A stretch of 26,796 nucleotides of DNA from CAZOOA01 sp964581355 (GTDB lineage Bacteria; Bacillota; Dethiobacteria; DTU022; UBA8154). The notes below the pieces were generated by a model. That model was not told the DNA's origin. It made no database searches and saw only the letters and a program-made list of their open reading frames with translations. Both the position numbers and the translations under genes were made by a program. Of the stretch, positions 7,719-14,429 are shown in pieces. The DNA lies in assembly GCA_964581355.1 (NCBI GenBank), contig CAZOOA010000035.1, forward strand, positions 1-26,796. Direction: 5' to 3'. The stretch's first letter is position 1; every line of letters starts with the position of its first letter.

Positions 7719-8633
7719 ATGTTGAACAACCGGGAACAGGTTCAACATACCATTGAGGGCTTGCCTGTGGACCGTGTCCCCCTGGGGGAACTGGTTGTTG
7801 ACCCGGCCTTTTGCTTAAAAGCCCTGCGGTGTCAACGTTTTTCCTTCCCGGTAGCCCGGGAATTTTGGCAGCGCTTCAACCTGGACCTGGTGGTACTGCC
7901 ACCGCCGCAGGAAGGGTTTGGTTCTTTGGAAGCAGAGAACATGGACAAAGACTCCTGGTCCCTGGAACGATGGAGAAAAGAAACGGATTATTATATCTTT
8001 TCCCTGGTCAACGGGGGTTTTTCCAGGGCACTGGCGTCCATGGGCTTCCGAAGCTTTATGGAGGCGACAGTCAGGGAACCGGACCGGGTAAAGCAAAGTA
8101 TCCGCAGTTTTTTTGTCCAGGCCCTGGAAGAAGTGGAAGCGGCAGCACTGGCAGGTGGAGACGGCATTATCATCGGCGACGACCTGGCTTACCAGAAAGG
8201 CACCTACATTTCCCCCGCAGCCCTGCGGCAGCAGTATTTTCCTTTTTTACAGGAGTTTTTGGAGCAGGCTCGCGAGCAGGGCCTAACGGTGTTTTTCCAT
8301 AGTGACGGAAACCTGGAGGAAATTCTCGCCGACCTTGTCCAGACCGGGGTTCATGGACTGCAGGGCCTGGAGCCCGCAGCGGGAATGGACTTGAACAACA
8401 TTAGGGAAATGTACGGGCATAAAGTTTGCCTGATGGGCAACCTGGACCTGGCTTGTCTGCAGGATGGGGTGGAAGAGGAAGCAGTCAAAGCAGGGGTTGC
8501 CCGGGTGATGGAGGCAGGGAAGCCCGGAAGACGTTTTATTTTTGGCACGTGCAGTGGGCTTCATGAAAGCCTTTCTGTAGAAAAAGTTGAATTAATGTAT
8601 CAAGAGGCGTTGAGGCAGGGTAAGTATTTATAA
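7719..8633 (+). CDS. Uroporphyrinogen decarboxylase-superfamily (MtaA/CmuA-like) methyltransferase
   Basis: A 304-residue member of the URO-D/MtaA superfamily, whose non-haem members usually move methyl groups between corrinoid proteins and thiols or folates. Visible blocks are the N-terminal NREQVQHTIEGLPVDRVPLGE (typical N..R...L.G..vDRvP), GDD at 153-155, FFHSDGN (192-198) and FGTCSGL (275-281). In MtaA the zinc site is HxC plus a distal Cys; here it would be His194-x-Asp196 plus Cys278, so the metal site is altered or different. The start is ATG 7719 after a G-rich stretch; GTG 7701 is an alternative. It lies 32 bp before an MttB homologue, which suggests that both act in one methyl-transfer pathway. 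True haem-pathway HemE is unlikely. Confidence 0.8.
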   Translation: MLNNREQVQHTIEGLPVDRVPLGELVVDPAFCLKALRCQRFSFPVAREFWQRFNLDLVVLPPPQEGFGSLEAENMDKDSWSLERWRKETDYYIFSLVNGGFSRALASMGFRSFMEATVREPDRVKQSIRSFFVQALEEVEAAALAGGDGIIIGDDLAYQKGTYISPAALRQQYFPFLQEFLEQAREQGLTVFFHSDGNLEEILADLVQTGVHGLQGLEPAAGMDLNNIREMYGHKVCLMGNLDLACLQDGVEEEAVKAGVARVMEAGKPGRRFIFGTCSGLHESLSVEKVELMYQEALRQGKYL

Positions 8634-8665
8634 AGCCACGCAATTAGATGGGGGCTGATTCACCT

Positions 8666-10114
8666 ATGACAAAAGCAAGGAGAATGTATTTCGGGGGCCA
8701 GTACAAGGTGCTGGACGAGGGGGATATCAAAGATATCCATGAATCGACCATGCAGGTGCTGGACCAGGTAGGTCTGGAGATCAATTATGAGCCGGCCCTG
8801 GAAATGCTGGAAAAAAACGGGGCCCGAGTTGACCGGGACCAGAGCCGGGTTTTTATTCCCCGGGATCTGGTAACCAAGTGCATCAAGCAGGCCCCGGGGG
8901 AGTTCACCTTTTACGGCCGGGAAGAGGGGAAAGAAATTGTGCTGGGAGGGACCCGGGTTCATTTTGGCACCGGGGGCACGGCTTTGAGCGTGCTGGATTT
9001 GGACCGGGAAAAACGAAAATCAGTGGGTAAGGATATCGCTGATATTGCGGCCCTGGTGGAGAGGCTGGAAAACGTTGAATTCTTCATTGTCCCCGTGTAT
9101 CCTCATGATGCGCCAGAGGGCAAGGCGGATATCAACCGCTTTTTCCCGGCCCTTTGTTACAGCTCCAAGCCGGTTATGGGCGGAGTTTACAGCCTGCAGG
9201 GGCTGCGTGAGGTGGTGGAGATTGCCTCTACGATTGCCGGGGGAATGGAAGCGCTGCAGCGCAGGCCATTTATCGGTTTTATCACCAGTATCGCCAGCCC
9301 GCTTAAAATTGATGACCTCTATGCCCAGCTGCTCATGGAAGTTGCTTCCATGGGGCTGCCTTTGGCCACTTCCACGGCGCCTACCGCGGGTGCCACAGCG
9401 CCAATCACCCTGGCCGGGACCCTGGTGCAGCAAAATGCCGAAGCGCTGACCGGTGTGATCTTAAGTCAGCTAACCAACCCGGGGACCCCGATATTATACA
9501 GCGCGGTTCCTTCAACCATGGACTTGCGAACCATGTCTTTTCTGATGGGAAGCGTGGAATCCGGATTGATGAATGCGGCCATTACCCAGATGGCCAATTA
9601 TTACCGCCTTCCCAGTTATATTACCGTAGGGACCACAGATTCCAAGCTGCCTGATGCCCAGGCGGCTTATGAAAGCGCCAGCACCTGCCTGATGGCCGCC
9701 CTGGCCGGGGGTAACTTTATTCACGAAGCGGCGGGGCTTTTGGAAAGCGCCATGACCGCATCTTATGCCCAGTACGTCATCGACAATGATATCATTGGCG
9801 GCTGTTTGAGGGCGCTGCGCGGTGTGGAGATTAACGAAGACACAATGGCCGTAGATGTCATTGCTTCTGTAGGCCCCGGGGGCAATTTCCTGGGAGAAGC
9901 CCATACAGTAAAATATATGCGGACAGAAGCCTTTTTTCCCAAGGTCAGCGATCGCAGGAGCTACCAGGCCTGGAAGGCTGCAGGGGGCAAGGACAGCTGG
10001 GCGACAGCAGAAGAGCTGGCCCGCAAGTTCCTGGAGGAAGAGCGCCGCTGCATGATGGGGGAAGAACTGAAGGCCCAGGTGTACAAAGAGCATCCCGGCC
10101 TGCTGGAACTCTAA
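8666..10114 (+). CDS. mttB: MttB-family (trimethylamine/betaine:corrinoid) methyltransferase without pyrrolysine
   Basis: A 482-residue protein of the MttB superfamily, which moves a methyl group from a quaternary or tertiary amine to a corrinoid protein. Family blocks include the start region YKVLDEGDIKDIHESTMQVL, FGTGGTALSVLD, GFITSIASPL, the STAPTAGATAPITLAGTLVQ block, and GTTDSKLPDAQAAYE near residue 330. Classical MttB carries an in-frame amber codon read as pyrrolysine; this frame runs to its stop with none, so it belongs with non-Pyl homologues such as those acting on glycine betaine, proline betaine or carnitine. The substrate cannot be told. The start at ATG 8666 is preferred over ATG 8648 because only the former has a G-rich stretch upstream. 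No corrinoid protein gene is nearby. Confidence 0.88.
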   Translation: MTKARRMYFGGQYKVLDEGDIKDIHESTMQVLDQVGLEINYEPALEMLEKNGARVDRDQSRVFIPRDLVTKCIKQAPGEFTFYGREEGKEIVLGGTRVHFGTGGTALSVLDLDREKRKSVGKDIADIAALVERLENVEFFIVPVYPHDAPEGKADINRFFPALCYSSKPVMGGVYSLQGLREVVEIASTIAGGMEALQRRPFIGFITSIASPLKIDDLYAQLLMEVASMGLPLATSTAPTAGATAPITLAGTLVQQNAEALTGVILSQLTNPGTPILYSAVPSTMDLRTMSFLMGSVESGLMNAAITQMANYYRLPSYITVGTTDSKLPDAQAAYESASTCLMAALAGGNFIHEAAGLLESAMTASYAQYVIDNDIIGGCLRALRGVEINEDTMAVDVIASVGPGGNFLGEAHTVKYMRTEAFFPKVSDRRSYQAWKAAGGKDSWATAEELARKFLEEERRCMMGEELKAQVYKEHPGLLEL

Positions 10115-10176
10115 AACTATTTGACCAGTGCAATTTTTATTTGATCTTGGGCAGGAATTTGGATGTAGAAGGAGAA

Positions 10177-10293
10177 ATGTTTAATATGTTTCGGGAGAAT
10201 GCGCAAAAAGAAGCGAATATGGGAATTATCGGACATTTCTTGACATTTCAGCGGATTGTGAAATTTTTAACAATTATTATATATATTTTATAA
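10177..10293 (+). CDS. Possible 38-residue membrane peptide ahead of mrpB
   Basis: An open frame of 38 codons begins at ATG 10177, two bases after AGAAGGAG (or at ATG 10186 with better spacing). It ends with TAA at 10291-10293, immediately before the AAAAAGGAG of mrpB, an arrangement that would couple the two. The C-terminal half (FLTFQRIVKFLTIIIYIL) is hydrophobic enough for one membrane helix. No family is recognised. It may instead be chance in an AT-rich leader. Confidence 0.3.
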   Translation: MFNMFRENAQKEANMGIIGHFLTFQRIVKFLTIIIYIL

Positions 10294-10302
10294 AAAGGAG
10301 CG

Positions 10303-10701
10303 ATGCAATTGGACGATTATATTACCCGGATTGTATTCCGTTACGTGCTTCTTTTCATCCTGGTTTACGGCATTTATATCGTGCTTCACGGTCACCTTTC
10401 ACCCGGTGGCGGTTTTGCCGGCGGTATGATCCTGGGAATGGGCATGCTCTTGTACTTCCTTATCTTCGGTTTTGAATGGAAGGCGAAACTGCGCCGTCTG
10501 CCTCTGGACGTTGCGATTGTTTTTATCGGTCTCGGGGGCATTATCGAGGCGGTCAAGTTTATGCTGCCCAAGCACGGTCCTATCGGAGCGCCCGGAACCC
10601 TGTTTAGTGTGGGAATTATCAGCGTGGTAAACATAGGAATTGGCCTGCTGGTGGCCAGCACGATTCTAAGTATTTTTTACCTCTTGGTTGAGGAGGAATA
10701 A
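10303..10701 (+). CDS. mrpB: Mrp-type Na+/H+ antiporter subunit B (MnhB/MbhF-like)
   Basis: Integral membrane subunit of a multisubunit monovalent cation/proton antiporter. The 132-residue protein has the hallmark HGHLSPGGGFAGG (residues 28-40) and about four helices, followed by the IGAPGTLFSVGIISVVNIGIGL block. ATG 10303 follows AAAAAGGAG with a three-to-four base spacer. It is the first Mrp gene in this operon; in the classical order mrpA would precede it, but here the MrpA-like parts are at the far end. mrpC follows after two bases. Confidence 0.92.
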   Translation: MQLDDYITRIVFRYVLLFILVYGIYIVLHGHLSPGGGFAGGMILGMGMLLYFLIFGFEWKAKLRRLPLDVAIVFIGLGGIIEAVKFMLPKHGPIGAPGTLFSVGIISVVNIGIGLLVASTILSIFYLLVEEE

Positions 10702-10703
10702 AG

Positions 10704-11066
10704 ATGGAACTATCGATGTTGTGGGTCAATTACCCGTACGTTATTTCAATTATTCTTTTCTCCATGGGATGCCTGTGTATCCTGACCCAGCATAATTTGA
10801 TCAAAAAAGTGATCGGGATCAACATTATGGAAACGGGTATCTTTTTGTTTTACGTTGCCGTGGGCAATATTAAGGGGGGTGTGCCTCCGATTTACGATCC
10901 CAACCTGCCCGAGGGAATACTTTATGTCAATCCCCTTGTTGATGTATTGATCCTGACAGGAATTGTTGTAAGTTTCAGCGTAACAGCATTCGCCCTGGCA
11001 ATCATTGTGAAGCTCTATTATTTCTATGGTACAGTTTACGCGCCTAACATTATTCGAATGAGGTGA
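10704..11066 (+). CDS. mrpC: Mrp-type antiporter subunit C (MnhC/NuoK-like)
   Basis: Small three-helix membrane subunit homologous to complex I NuoK. The 120-residue protein shows the family blocks LCILTQHNLIKKVIGINIMETGIFLF and the loop that ends in NPLVDVLILTGIVVSFSVTAFALAI; the Glu within NIMETG corresponds to the conserved helix Glu of this family. ATG 10704 has GAGGAGG about seven bases upstream, inside the end of mrpB. The next gene, mrpD, begins a few bases after its stop. Confidence 0.93.
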   Translation: MELSMLWVNYPYVISIILFSMGCLCILTQHNLIKKVIGINIMETGIFLFYVAVGNIKGGVPPIYDPNLPEGILYVNPLVDVLILTGIVVSFSVTAFALAIIVKLYYFYGTVYAPNIIRMR

Positions 11067-11074
11067 CCTGTTAT

Positions 11075-12559
11075 ATGGATTACTTATGGGAAACACTTCC
11101 GTTTTTGCTTATTCTCGTTATTTTGCTTGCTTGTTTTATTATGCCCTTGTTTGCCCGCTGGAAGAAAGAGGTTGCCCCCTACATTACCCTGGTAACCATA
11201 GTGATCACGTTCGGGATCAGTATCGTTCTGGCTTACCGGGTAGCCGGTGGTGAAGTTATTTCCTACGCTGTTGCCGGTTGGCCTCCACCTTGGGGAATCG
11301 AAATATTGATTGACGAACTTTCAGCCATGATGCTGGTCCTTTTGACTGCCAGCAGCCTTTTTATTGCGATTTTTAGCTTTCATTCACTGCATACGGAAAT
11401 TCCCGACCAGGCAACGGGCTGGTATTATACCCTTTATCTTTTAACCCTAGCGGCAATGATGGGTCTGGTGATCAGCAACGACCTGTTTAATGTTTACGTT
11501 ATGGTCGAAGTCGTGGGGATCGGAGCCTGCGGCATGGTTGTCGCCAAAGGGGAAAAGCTTTCCACGGAAGCGACGTTGCGTTACCTGATGCTGGCGACCC
11601 TCGGTTCGGGCTTTTTGTTATTCGGGATCGGCTTTTTGTACCAGATTACCGGAAACCTGAATTTTGCTTATGTGGCTGCAGAGTTGGCCCGGGTCCATGA
11701 CCAGTATCCCTTTTTAATCTGGGCGACAATGAGTTTCTTCACCGTGGGGATGGGGGTAAAGGCTGCCCTGTTTCCCATGCATATCTGGCTTCCGGATGCC
11801 CACTCATCCGCTCCTTCCCCCTCCAGTGCCATGCTTTCGGGGCTGGTGGTTAAGGTTTACATCGTTACCTTGATTAAGCTTTACTTCGTTGTTTTCGGTT
11901 TTGAACTCTTTACGGAGACATATATGCGCTACCTGGTTCTTTTCCTGGCTTCCGGCGCTATTCTGGGCGGGTCTTTCTTCGCTTTTGTCCAGCTGGACTT
12001 GAAGCGGCGCCTGGCGTATTCCACGGTGGCCCAGATAGGCTATATTTTCCTCGGTTTCGGGCTGGGTACCGTCTGGGGCATCACCGCAGGGTTGCTGCAT
12101 ATTATTATCCATGCCCTGATGAAAGTCTGTCTTTTTCTTTCCGCAGGGGCGATTTACTACCAGACGGGTAATAAAAAGGTAACGCACTTTTCCGGGCTGG
12201 GTTACAAGATGCCCATCGTCATGGCTTCATTTACTATCGCTTCTTTATCCATGGTGGGTATTCCATTATTCGGGGGGTTCATCACCAAGTACGGATTGGC
12301 CCTGGGGAGCCTGGAGGCAAATAATCCCTACTTCATTATTCTGATCGTCTTAAGTGGCCTTCTGAACGCGGCTTACTACTTTCCGATTATCTGGCAGGCC
12401 TACTTTACCTCGGGACACGATATTACCATGACGATGGATGCTGTTCCCAAAACCATGCTTGTTCCCATCGTGTTAATGGCTGTCGGAATTATTTATATGG
12501 GTATTTTCCCCGGAGATATTTTGTTTTTCCTGGAGCATTTTGTGGTAAGGTTTTTATAA
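11075..12559 (+). CDS. mrpD: Mrp-type antiporter subunit D (proton-translocating NuoN/M-like), first copy
   Basis: A 494-residue antiporter-like subunit with about 14 helices. Residues important for proton movement in this superfamily are present: Glu145 in VYVMVEVVG, Lys229 in GMGVKAALFPMHIWLP, and the His/Lys pair of IIHALMKVCLFLSAGAI. SSAPSPSSAMLSGLVVK follows the HIWLPDAH block, as in MrpD. ATG 11075 is chosen because AGGTGA lies eight bases upstream; a GTG at 11063, overlapping the mrpC stop, would add four residues. It is one of three such subunits in this operon. Confidence 0.94.
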   Translation: MDYLWETLPFLLILVILLACFIMPLFARWKKEVAPYITLVTIVITFGISIVLAYRVAGGEVISYAVAGWPPPWGIEILIDELSAMMLVLLTASSLFIAIFSFHSLHTEIPDQATGWYYTLYLLTLAAMMGLVISNDLFNVYVMVEVVGIGACGMVVAKGEKLSTEATLRYLMLATLGSGFLLFGIGFLYQITGNLNFAYVAAELARVHDQYPFLIWATMSFFTVGMGVKAALFPMHIWLPDAHSSAPSPSSAMLSGLVVKVYIVTLIKLYFVVFGFELFTETYMRYLVLFLASGAILGGSFFAFVQLDLKRRLAYSTVAQIGYIFLGFGLGTVWGITAGLLHIIIHALMKVCLFLSAGAIYYQTGNKKVTHFSGLGYKMPIVMASFTIASLSMVGIPLFGGFITKYGLALGSLEANNPYFIILIVLSGLLNAAYYFPIIWQAYFTSGHDITMTMDAVPKTMLVPIVLMAVGIIYMGIFPGDILFFLEHFVVRFL

Positions 12560-12580
12560 ACACGTAAAGGGGTGGTTATC

Positions 12581-13120
12581 GTGCCGATGACGCCGCGTAC
12601 AATCATAGACCGTGTAAAAAGGGATACGAGCGGGTTTGTCTTTATTACAGTCCTGCTCCTGATTTTCTGGTTGCTGATATCTGGAGATTTAAGCTTGCAG
12701 CATATCTTTTCGGGGTTGTTTATCGCCCTCCTGTTGAGCCTGTTCTGGAGTTTGTTGACCATTGATGAGCGGAGAAAAACCCGGATTACCTGGCGTCAGT
12801 TGAGAATTTTCCTGCGCTACGTCCTGTTTCTGGCTAAAGAAATCATCCTGGCAAATTTCATTGTGGCAGCAATCGTGCTCAATCCCAAGATGCCTATTTC
12901 TCCCGGCTTGATTGTTTTAAAAGTTACCTTGAAAAGAGACTTGCCCCGGGTATTTTATGCCAATTCCATTACTATGACCCCGGGCACTATTACAGTTGAC
13001 CTGGAAGGGGATCGGCTGCTGGTGCACGGCATGACCCGGCACCATGCTTTCGGCGTTCGCAGTTGGTATATGTATGAGATCATGAAAGATCTGGAGGAGG
13101 AATCAGAACAGTATGGTTGA
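12581..13120 (+). CDS. mrpE: Mrp-type antiporter subunit E (MnhE/MbhA-like)
   Basis: Membrane subunit needed for Mrp antiporter assembly or activity. The 179-residue product has two N-terminal helices followed by the conserved block RYVLFLAKEIILANFIVA, then LKVTLKRDLPRVFYANSITMTPGTITVDLEGDRLLVHGM, the signature of the MnhE family. GTG 12581 has AAAGGGG eight bases upstream; GTG 12572 lies within that site and is less likely. The 3' end overlaps the start of mrpF by eight bases. Confidence 0.92.
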   Translation: MPMTPRTIIDRVKRDTSGFVFITVLLLIFWLLISGDLSLQHIFSGLFIALLLSLFWSLLTIDERRKTRITWRQLRIFLRYVLFLAKEIILANFIVAAIVLNPKMPISPGLIVLKVTLKRDLPRVFYANSITMTPGTITVDLEGDRLLVHGMTRHHAFGVRSWYMYEIMKDLEEESEQYG

Positions 13121-13379
13121 GATGGCTATGTATATTCTCGCTATCGGTGTGGGGATTTTGGGCCTGGTATCTATGATTCGTGCTTTTGCCGGCCCTACGG
13201 CTACAGATCGGATCGTGGCCATGAATATGATAGTAACCTCCGTTATAGTGTATATTCTGATCTTTGTTTACCTGGATGCCAATTACTTTTTTATCGATGT
13301 GGCCCTGCTGTTCATGCTCGCAGCCTTTATCGTGACGCTTTGTGTCTTGAAGTTTTTGCGGGAAGGGCGGCTTTTATAA
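13113..13379 (+). CDS. mrpF: Mrp-type antiporter subunit F (MnhF/MbhB-like)
   Basis: Small membrane subunit, 88 residues and three helices, of the Mrp complex. The block RAFAGPTATDRIVAMNMI (23-40) with its Asp-Arg pair is diagnostic, and FFIDVALLFMLAAFIVTLCVLKFL completes the family pattern. GGAGGA lies about ten bases before ATG 13113, inside mrpE. An 89-base gap with unusual regulatory structure separates it from mrpG, whereas the other genes from mrpB to mbhE are no more than 21 bases apart. Confidence 0.93.
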   Translation: MVEMAMYILAIGVGILGLVSMIRAFAGPTATDRIVAMNMIVTSVIVYILIFVYLDANYFFIDVALLFMLAAFIVTLCVLKFLREGRLL

Positions 13380-13408
13380 GCTTCGTTCTTTAGATTTTGA
13401 CTATAAAT

Positions 13409-13468
13409 AAGGAGGTGAAGCTCCTTGGCCCTGCATGAAACGAGCATGCCAGGGAAGGAGCAGAAGAT
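13409..13468 (+). promoter_or_regulatory. mrpG leader: strong SD, long hairpin, alternative pairing
   Basis: AAGGAGGT (13409-13416) lies 52 nt from the mrpG ATG. CTCCTT (13421-13426), CCCTG (13429-13433) and CATG (13434-13437) pair with CATG (13445-13448), CAGGG (13450-13454) and AAGGAG (13455-13460), giving a 15-bp stem with two bulges. The 3' arm AAGGAG is the proximal mrpG ribosome binding site, so the stem hides it. CTCCTT can instead pair with the upstream AAGGAG (13409-13414). The two structures exclude each other, which is the layout of a translational switch. The pairing is seen; the switching is inferred. Confidence 0.5.
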
Positions 13469-13472
13469 ATGA
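13425..13472 (+). CDS. Possible 15-codon leader peptide coupled to mrpG
   Basis: TTG at 13425 lies nine bases after a near-ideal AAGGAGG and opens a frame coding MALHETSMPGKEQKI. The frame runs through the hairpin and stops at TGA 13470-13472, overlapping the mrpG ATG (ATGA). Translation would melt the stem that hides the mrpG ribosome binding site. No homologue is recognised, so the peptide itself may be unimportant. Confidence 0.4.
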   Translation: MALHETSMPGKEQKI

Positions 13473-13837
13473 TCTTTCTGGTTCGTGACATCCTGGCAGT
13501 TCTCCTTTTATTCGGCGGCTTGTTTTTTCTCTCGGTAGGTGTAATTGGATTAATCCGCTTGCCTGATGTCTACAACCGTCTGCATGCCCTGGGCAAGTGC
13601 GATACCATGGGCATGGGGTTGATTGTCCTGGGTTTGATGCTGCTTATTCCCGGGACCACCAACGTGGTTAAACTGGCCTTACTCGGCGCGCTAACGTATA
13701 CCATCAACCCGGTGATGACCCATATAATCACCAAGACGGCATATGTCCGGGGAACACCCATGGCTGAAGGCAGCTTTGTTATCAGCACCTATTACGAAGA
13801 GGATGAGGGTGAATTTTTCATGGGAGAGGATGAGTAA
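13469..13837 (+). CDS. mrpG: Mrp-type antiporter subunit G (MnhG/MbhC-like)
   Basis: A 122-residue, three-helix subunit of the Mrp complex. The diagnostic stretch is LIRLPDVYNRLHALGKCDTMGMGLIVLGLML, about residues 28-58, including the conserved RLPDxxxRxHA motif. A further helix, VVKLALLGALTYTINPVMTHII, follows. The tail (about 103-122) is strongly acidic (YYEEDEGEFFMGEDE), likely cytoplasmic. Its start is preceded by AAGGAG (13455-13460, eight bases), but that site is buried in the hairpin described for the leader. Confidence 0.92.
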   Translation: MIFLVRDILAVLLLFGGLFFLSVGVIGLIRLPDVYNRLHALGKCDTMGMGLIVLGLMLLIPGTTNVVKLALLGALTYTINPVMTHIITKTAYVRGTPMAEGSFVISTYYEEDEGEFFMGEDE

Positions 13838-13840
13838 TAG

Positions 13841-14092
13841 ATGGCGGTTATTTTTACGGAATACATTATATTCTTCCTAATGGTCCTGCTGGTTTTAGCG
13901 GCTCTCTCGGTATTTATCTTTGAAGACCTGCTTTATGTGGTAATTATTTTTGGTGGTTACAGTACGGTCATGTCCCTGGTCTGGCAGCAGTTAAACGCTC
14001 CTGATATCGCCATCACAGAAGCTGCCGTGGGCATCGGGATCGCCATCCTGATGATTACTGTGGTGACCAAGGTTGGGAGGCGTCCGCAATGA
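13841..14092 (+). CDS. MbhD-like / MrpA DUF4040 domain subunit
   Basis: An 83-residue, three-helix protein matching the DUF4040 part of the MrpA C-terminal region, which is a separate subunit (MbhD) in membrane-bound hydrogenase-type complexes. The conserved stretch WQQLNAPDIAITEAAVGIGIAI (about 47-68) contains the family Glu. Its presence as a separate gene shows that MrpA is split here. The 3' end overlaps the following gene by four bases, as expected for partners in fixed ratio. Confidence 0.88.
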   Translation: MAVIFTEYIIFFLMVLLVLAALSVFIFEDLLYVVIIFGGYSTVMSLVWQQLNAPDIAITEAAVGIGIAILMITVVTKVGRRPQ

Positions 14093-14391
14093 GTTTTAAC
14101 TGGCGAGAATTCATTTATGTCATGATGATTGTGCTGCTGGTAGCCATGGTGGCCATCGTCCTCTTTATGACTGTGGTGGAAATGCCCCCCTACGGGGAAG
14201 TTACCAACCCGACGAATAATTATGTCATGAGGCGCTATGTTGATCTCGGCGTGGAAGAGAGCGGGGGCTACAACTTAGTCACTAACGTGCTCCTGGACTA
14301 CCGCGCTTACGATACGATGCTGGAAACGACGGTTTTGTTTACCGCTGTTATGGCAATTATCGTCCTATGGGGTGTAAAAAGCAGCAAATAA
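14089..14391 (+). CDS. MbhE-like / MrpA C-terminal domain subunit
   Basis: A 100-residue membrane protein equivalent to the last part of canonical MrpA, known as MbhE when separate. An N-terminal helix (9-29) is followed by a short loop with NPTNNYVMRRYVDLGVEESGG, then the diagnostic YNLVTNVLLDYRAYDTMLETTVLF block (61-84) and a final helix. It overlaps the MbhD-like gene (ATGA). A second NuoN/MrpD-like gene follows 38 bases later. Confidence 0.87.
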   Translation: MSFNWREFIYVMMIVLLVAMVAIVLFMTVVEMPPYGEVTNPTNNYVMRRYVDLGVEESGGYNLVTNVLLDYRAYDTMLETTVLFTAVMAIIVLWGVKSSK

Positions 14392-14429
14392 TGTATTATT
14401 AGACCTGGAAATAAAGGGGGTGTATCGGG

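Noticed and set aside
7719..8633. Haem-pathway uroporphyrinogen decarboxylase (HemE)
   Set aside because: The HSDGN and GTCSGL blocks and the adjacent MttB homologue fit the MtaA-like methyltransferase branch, and no other haem genes are near.
8666..10114. Pyrrolysine-containing MttB
   Set aside because: The frame has no in-frame amber codon, so the enzyme belongs to the non-Pyl group.
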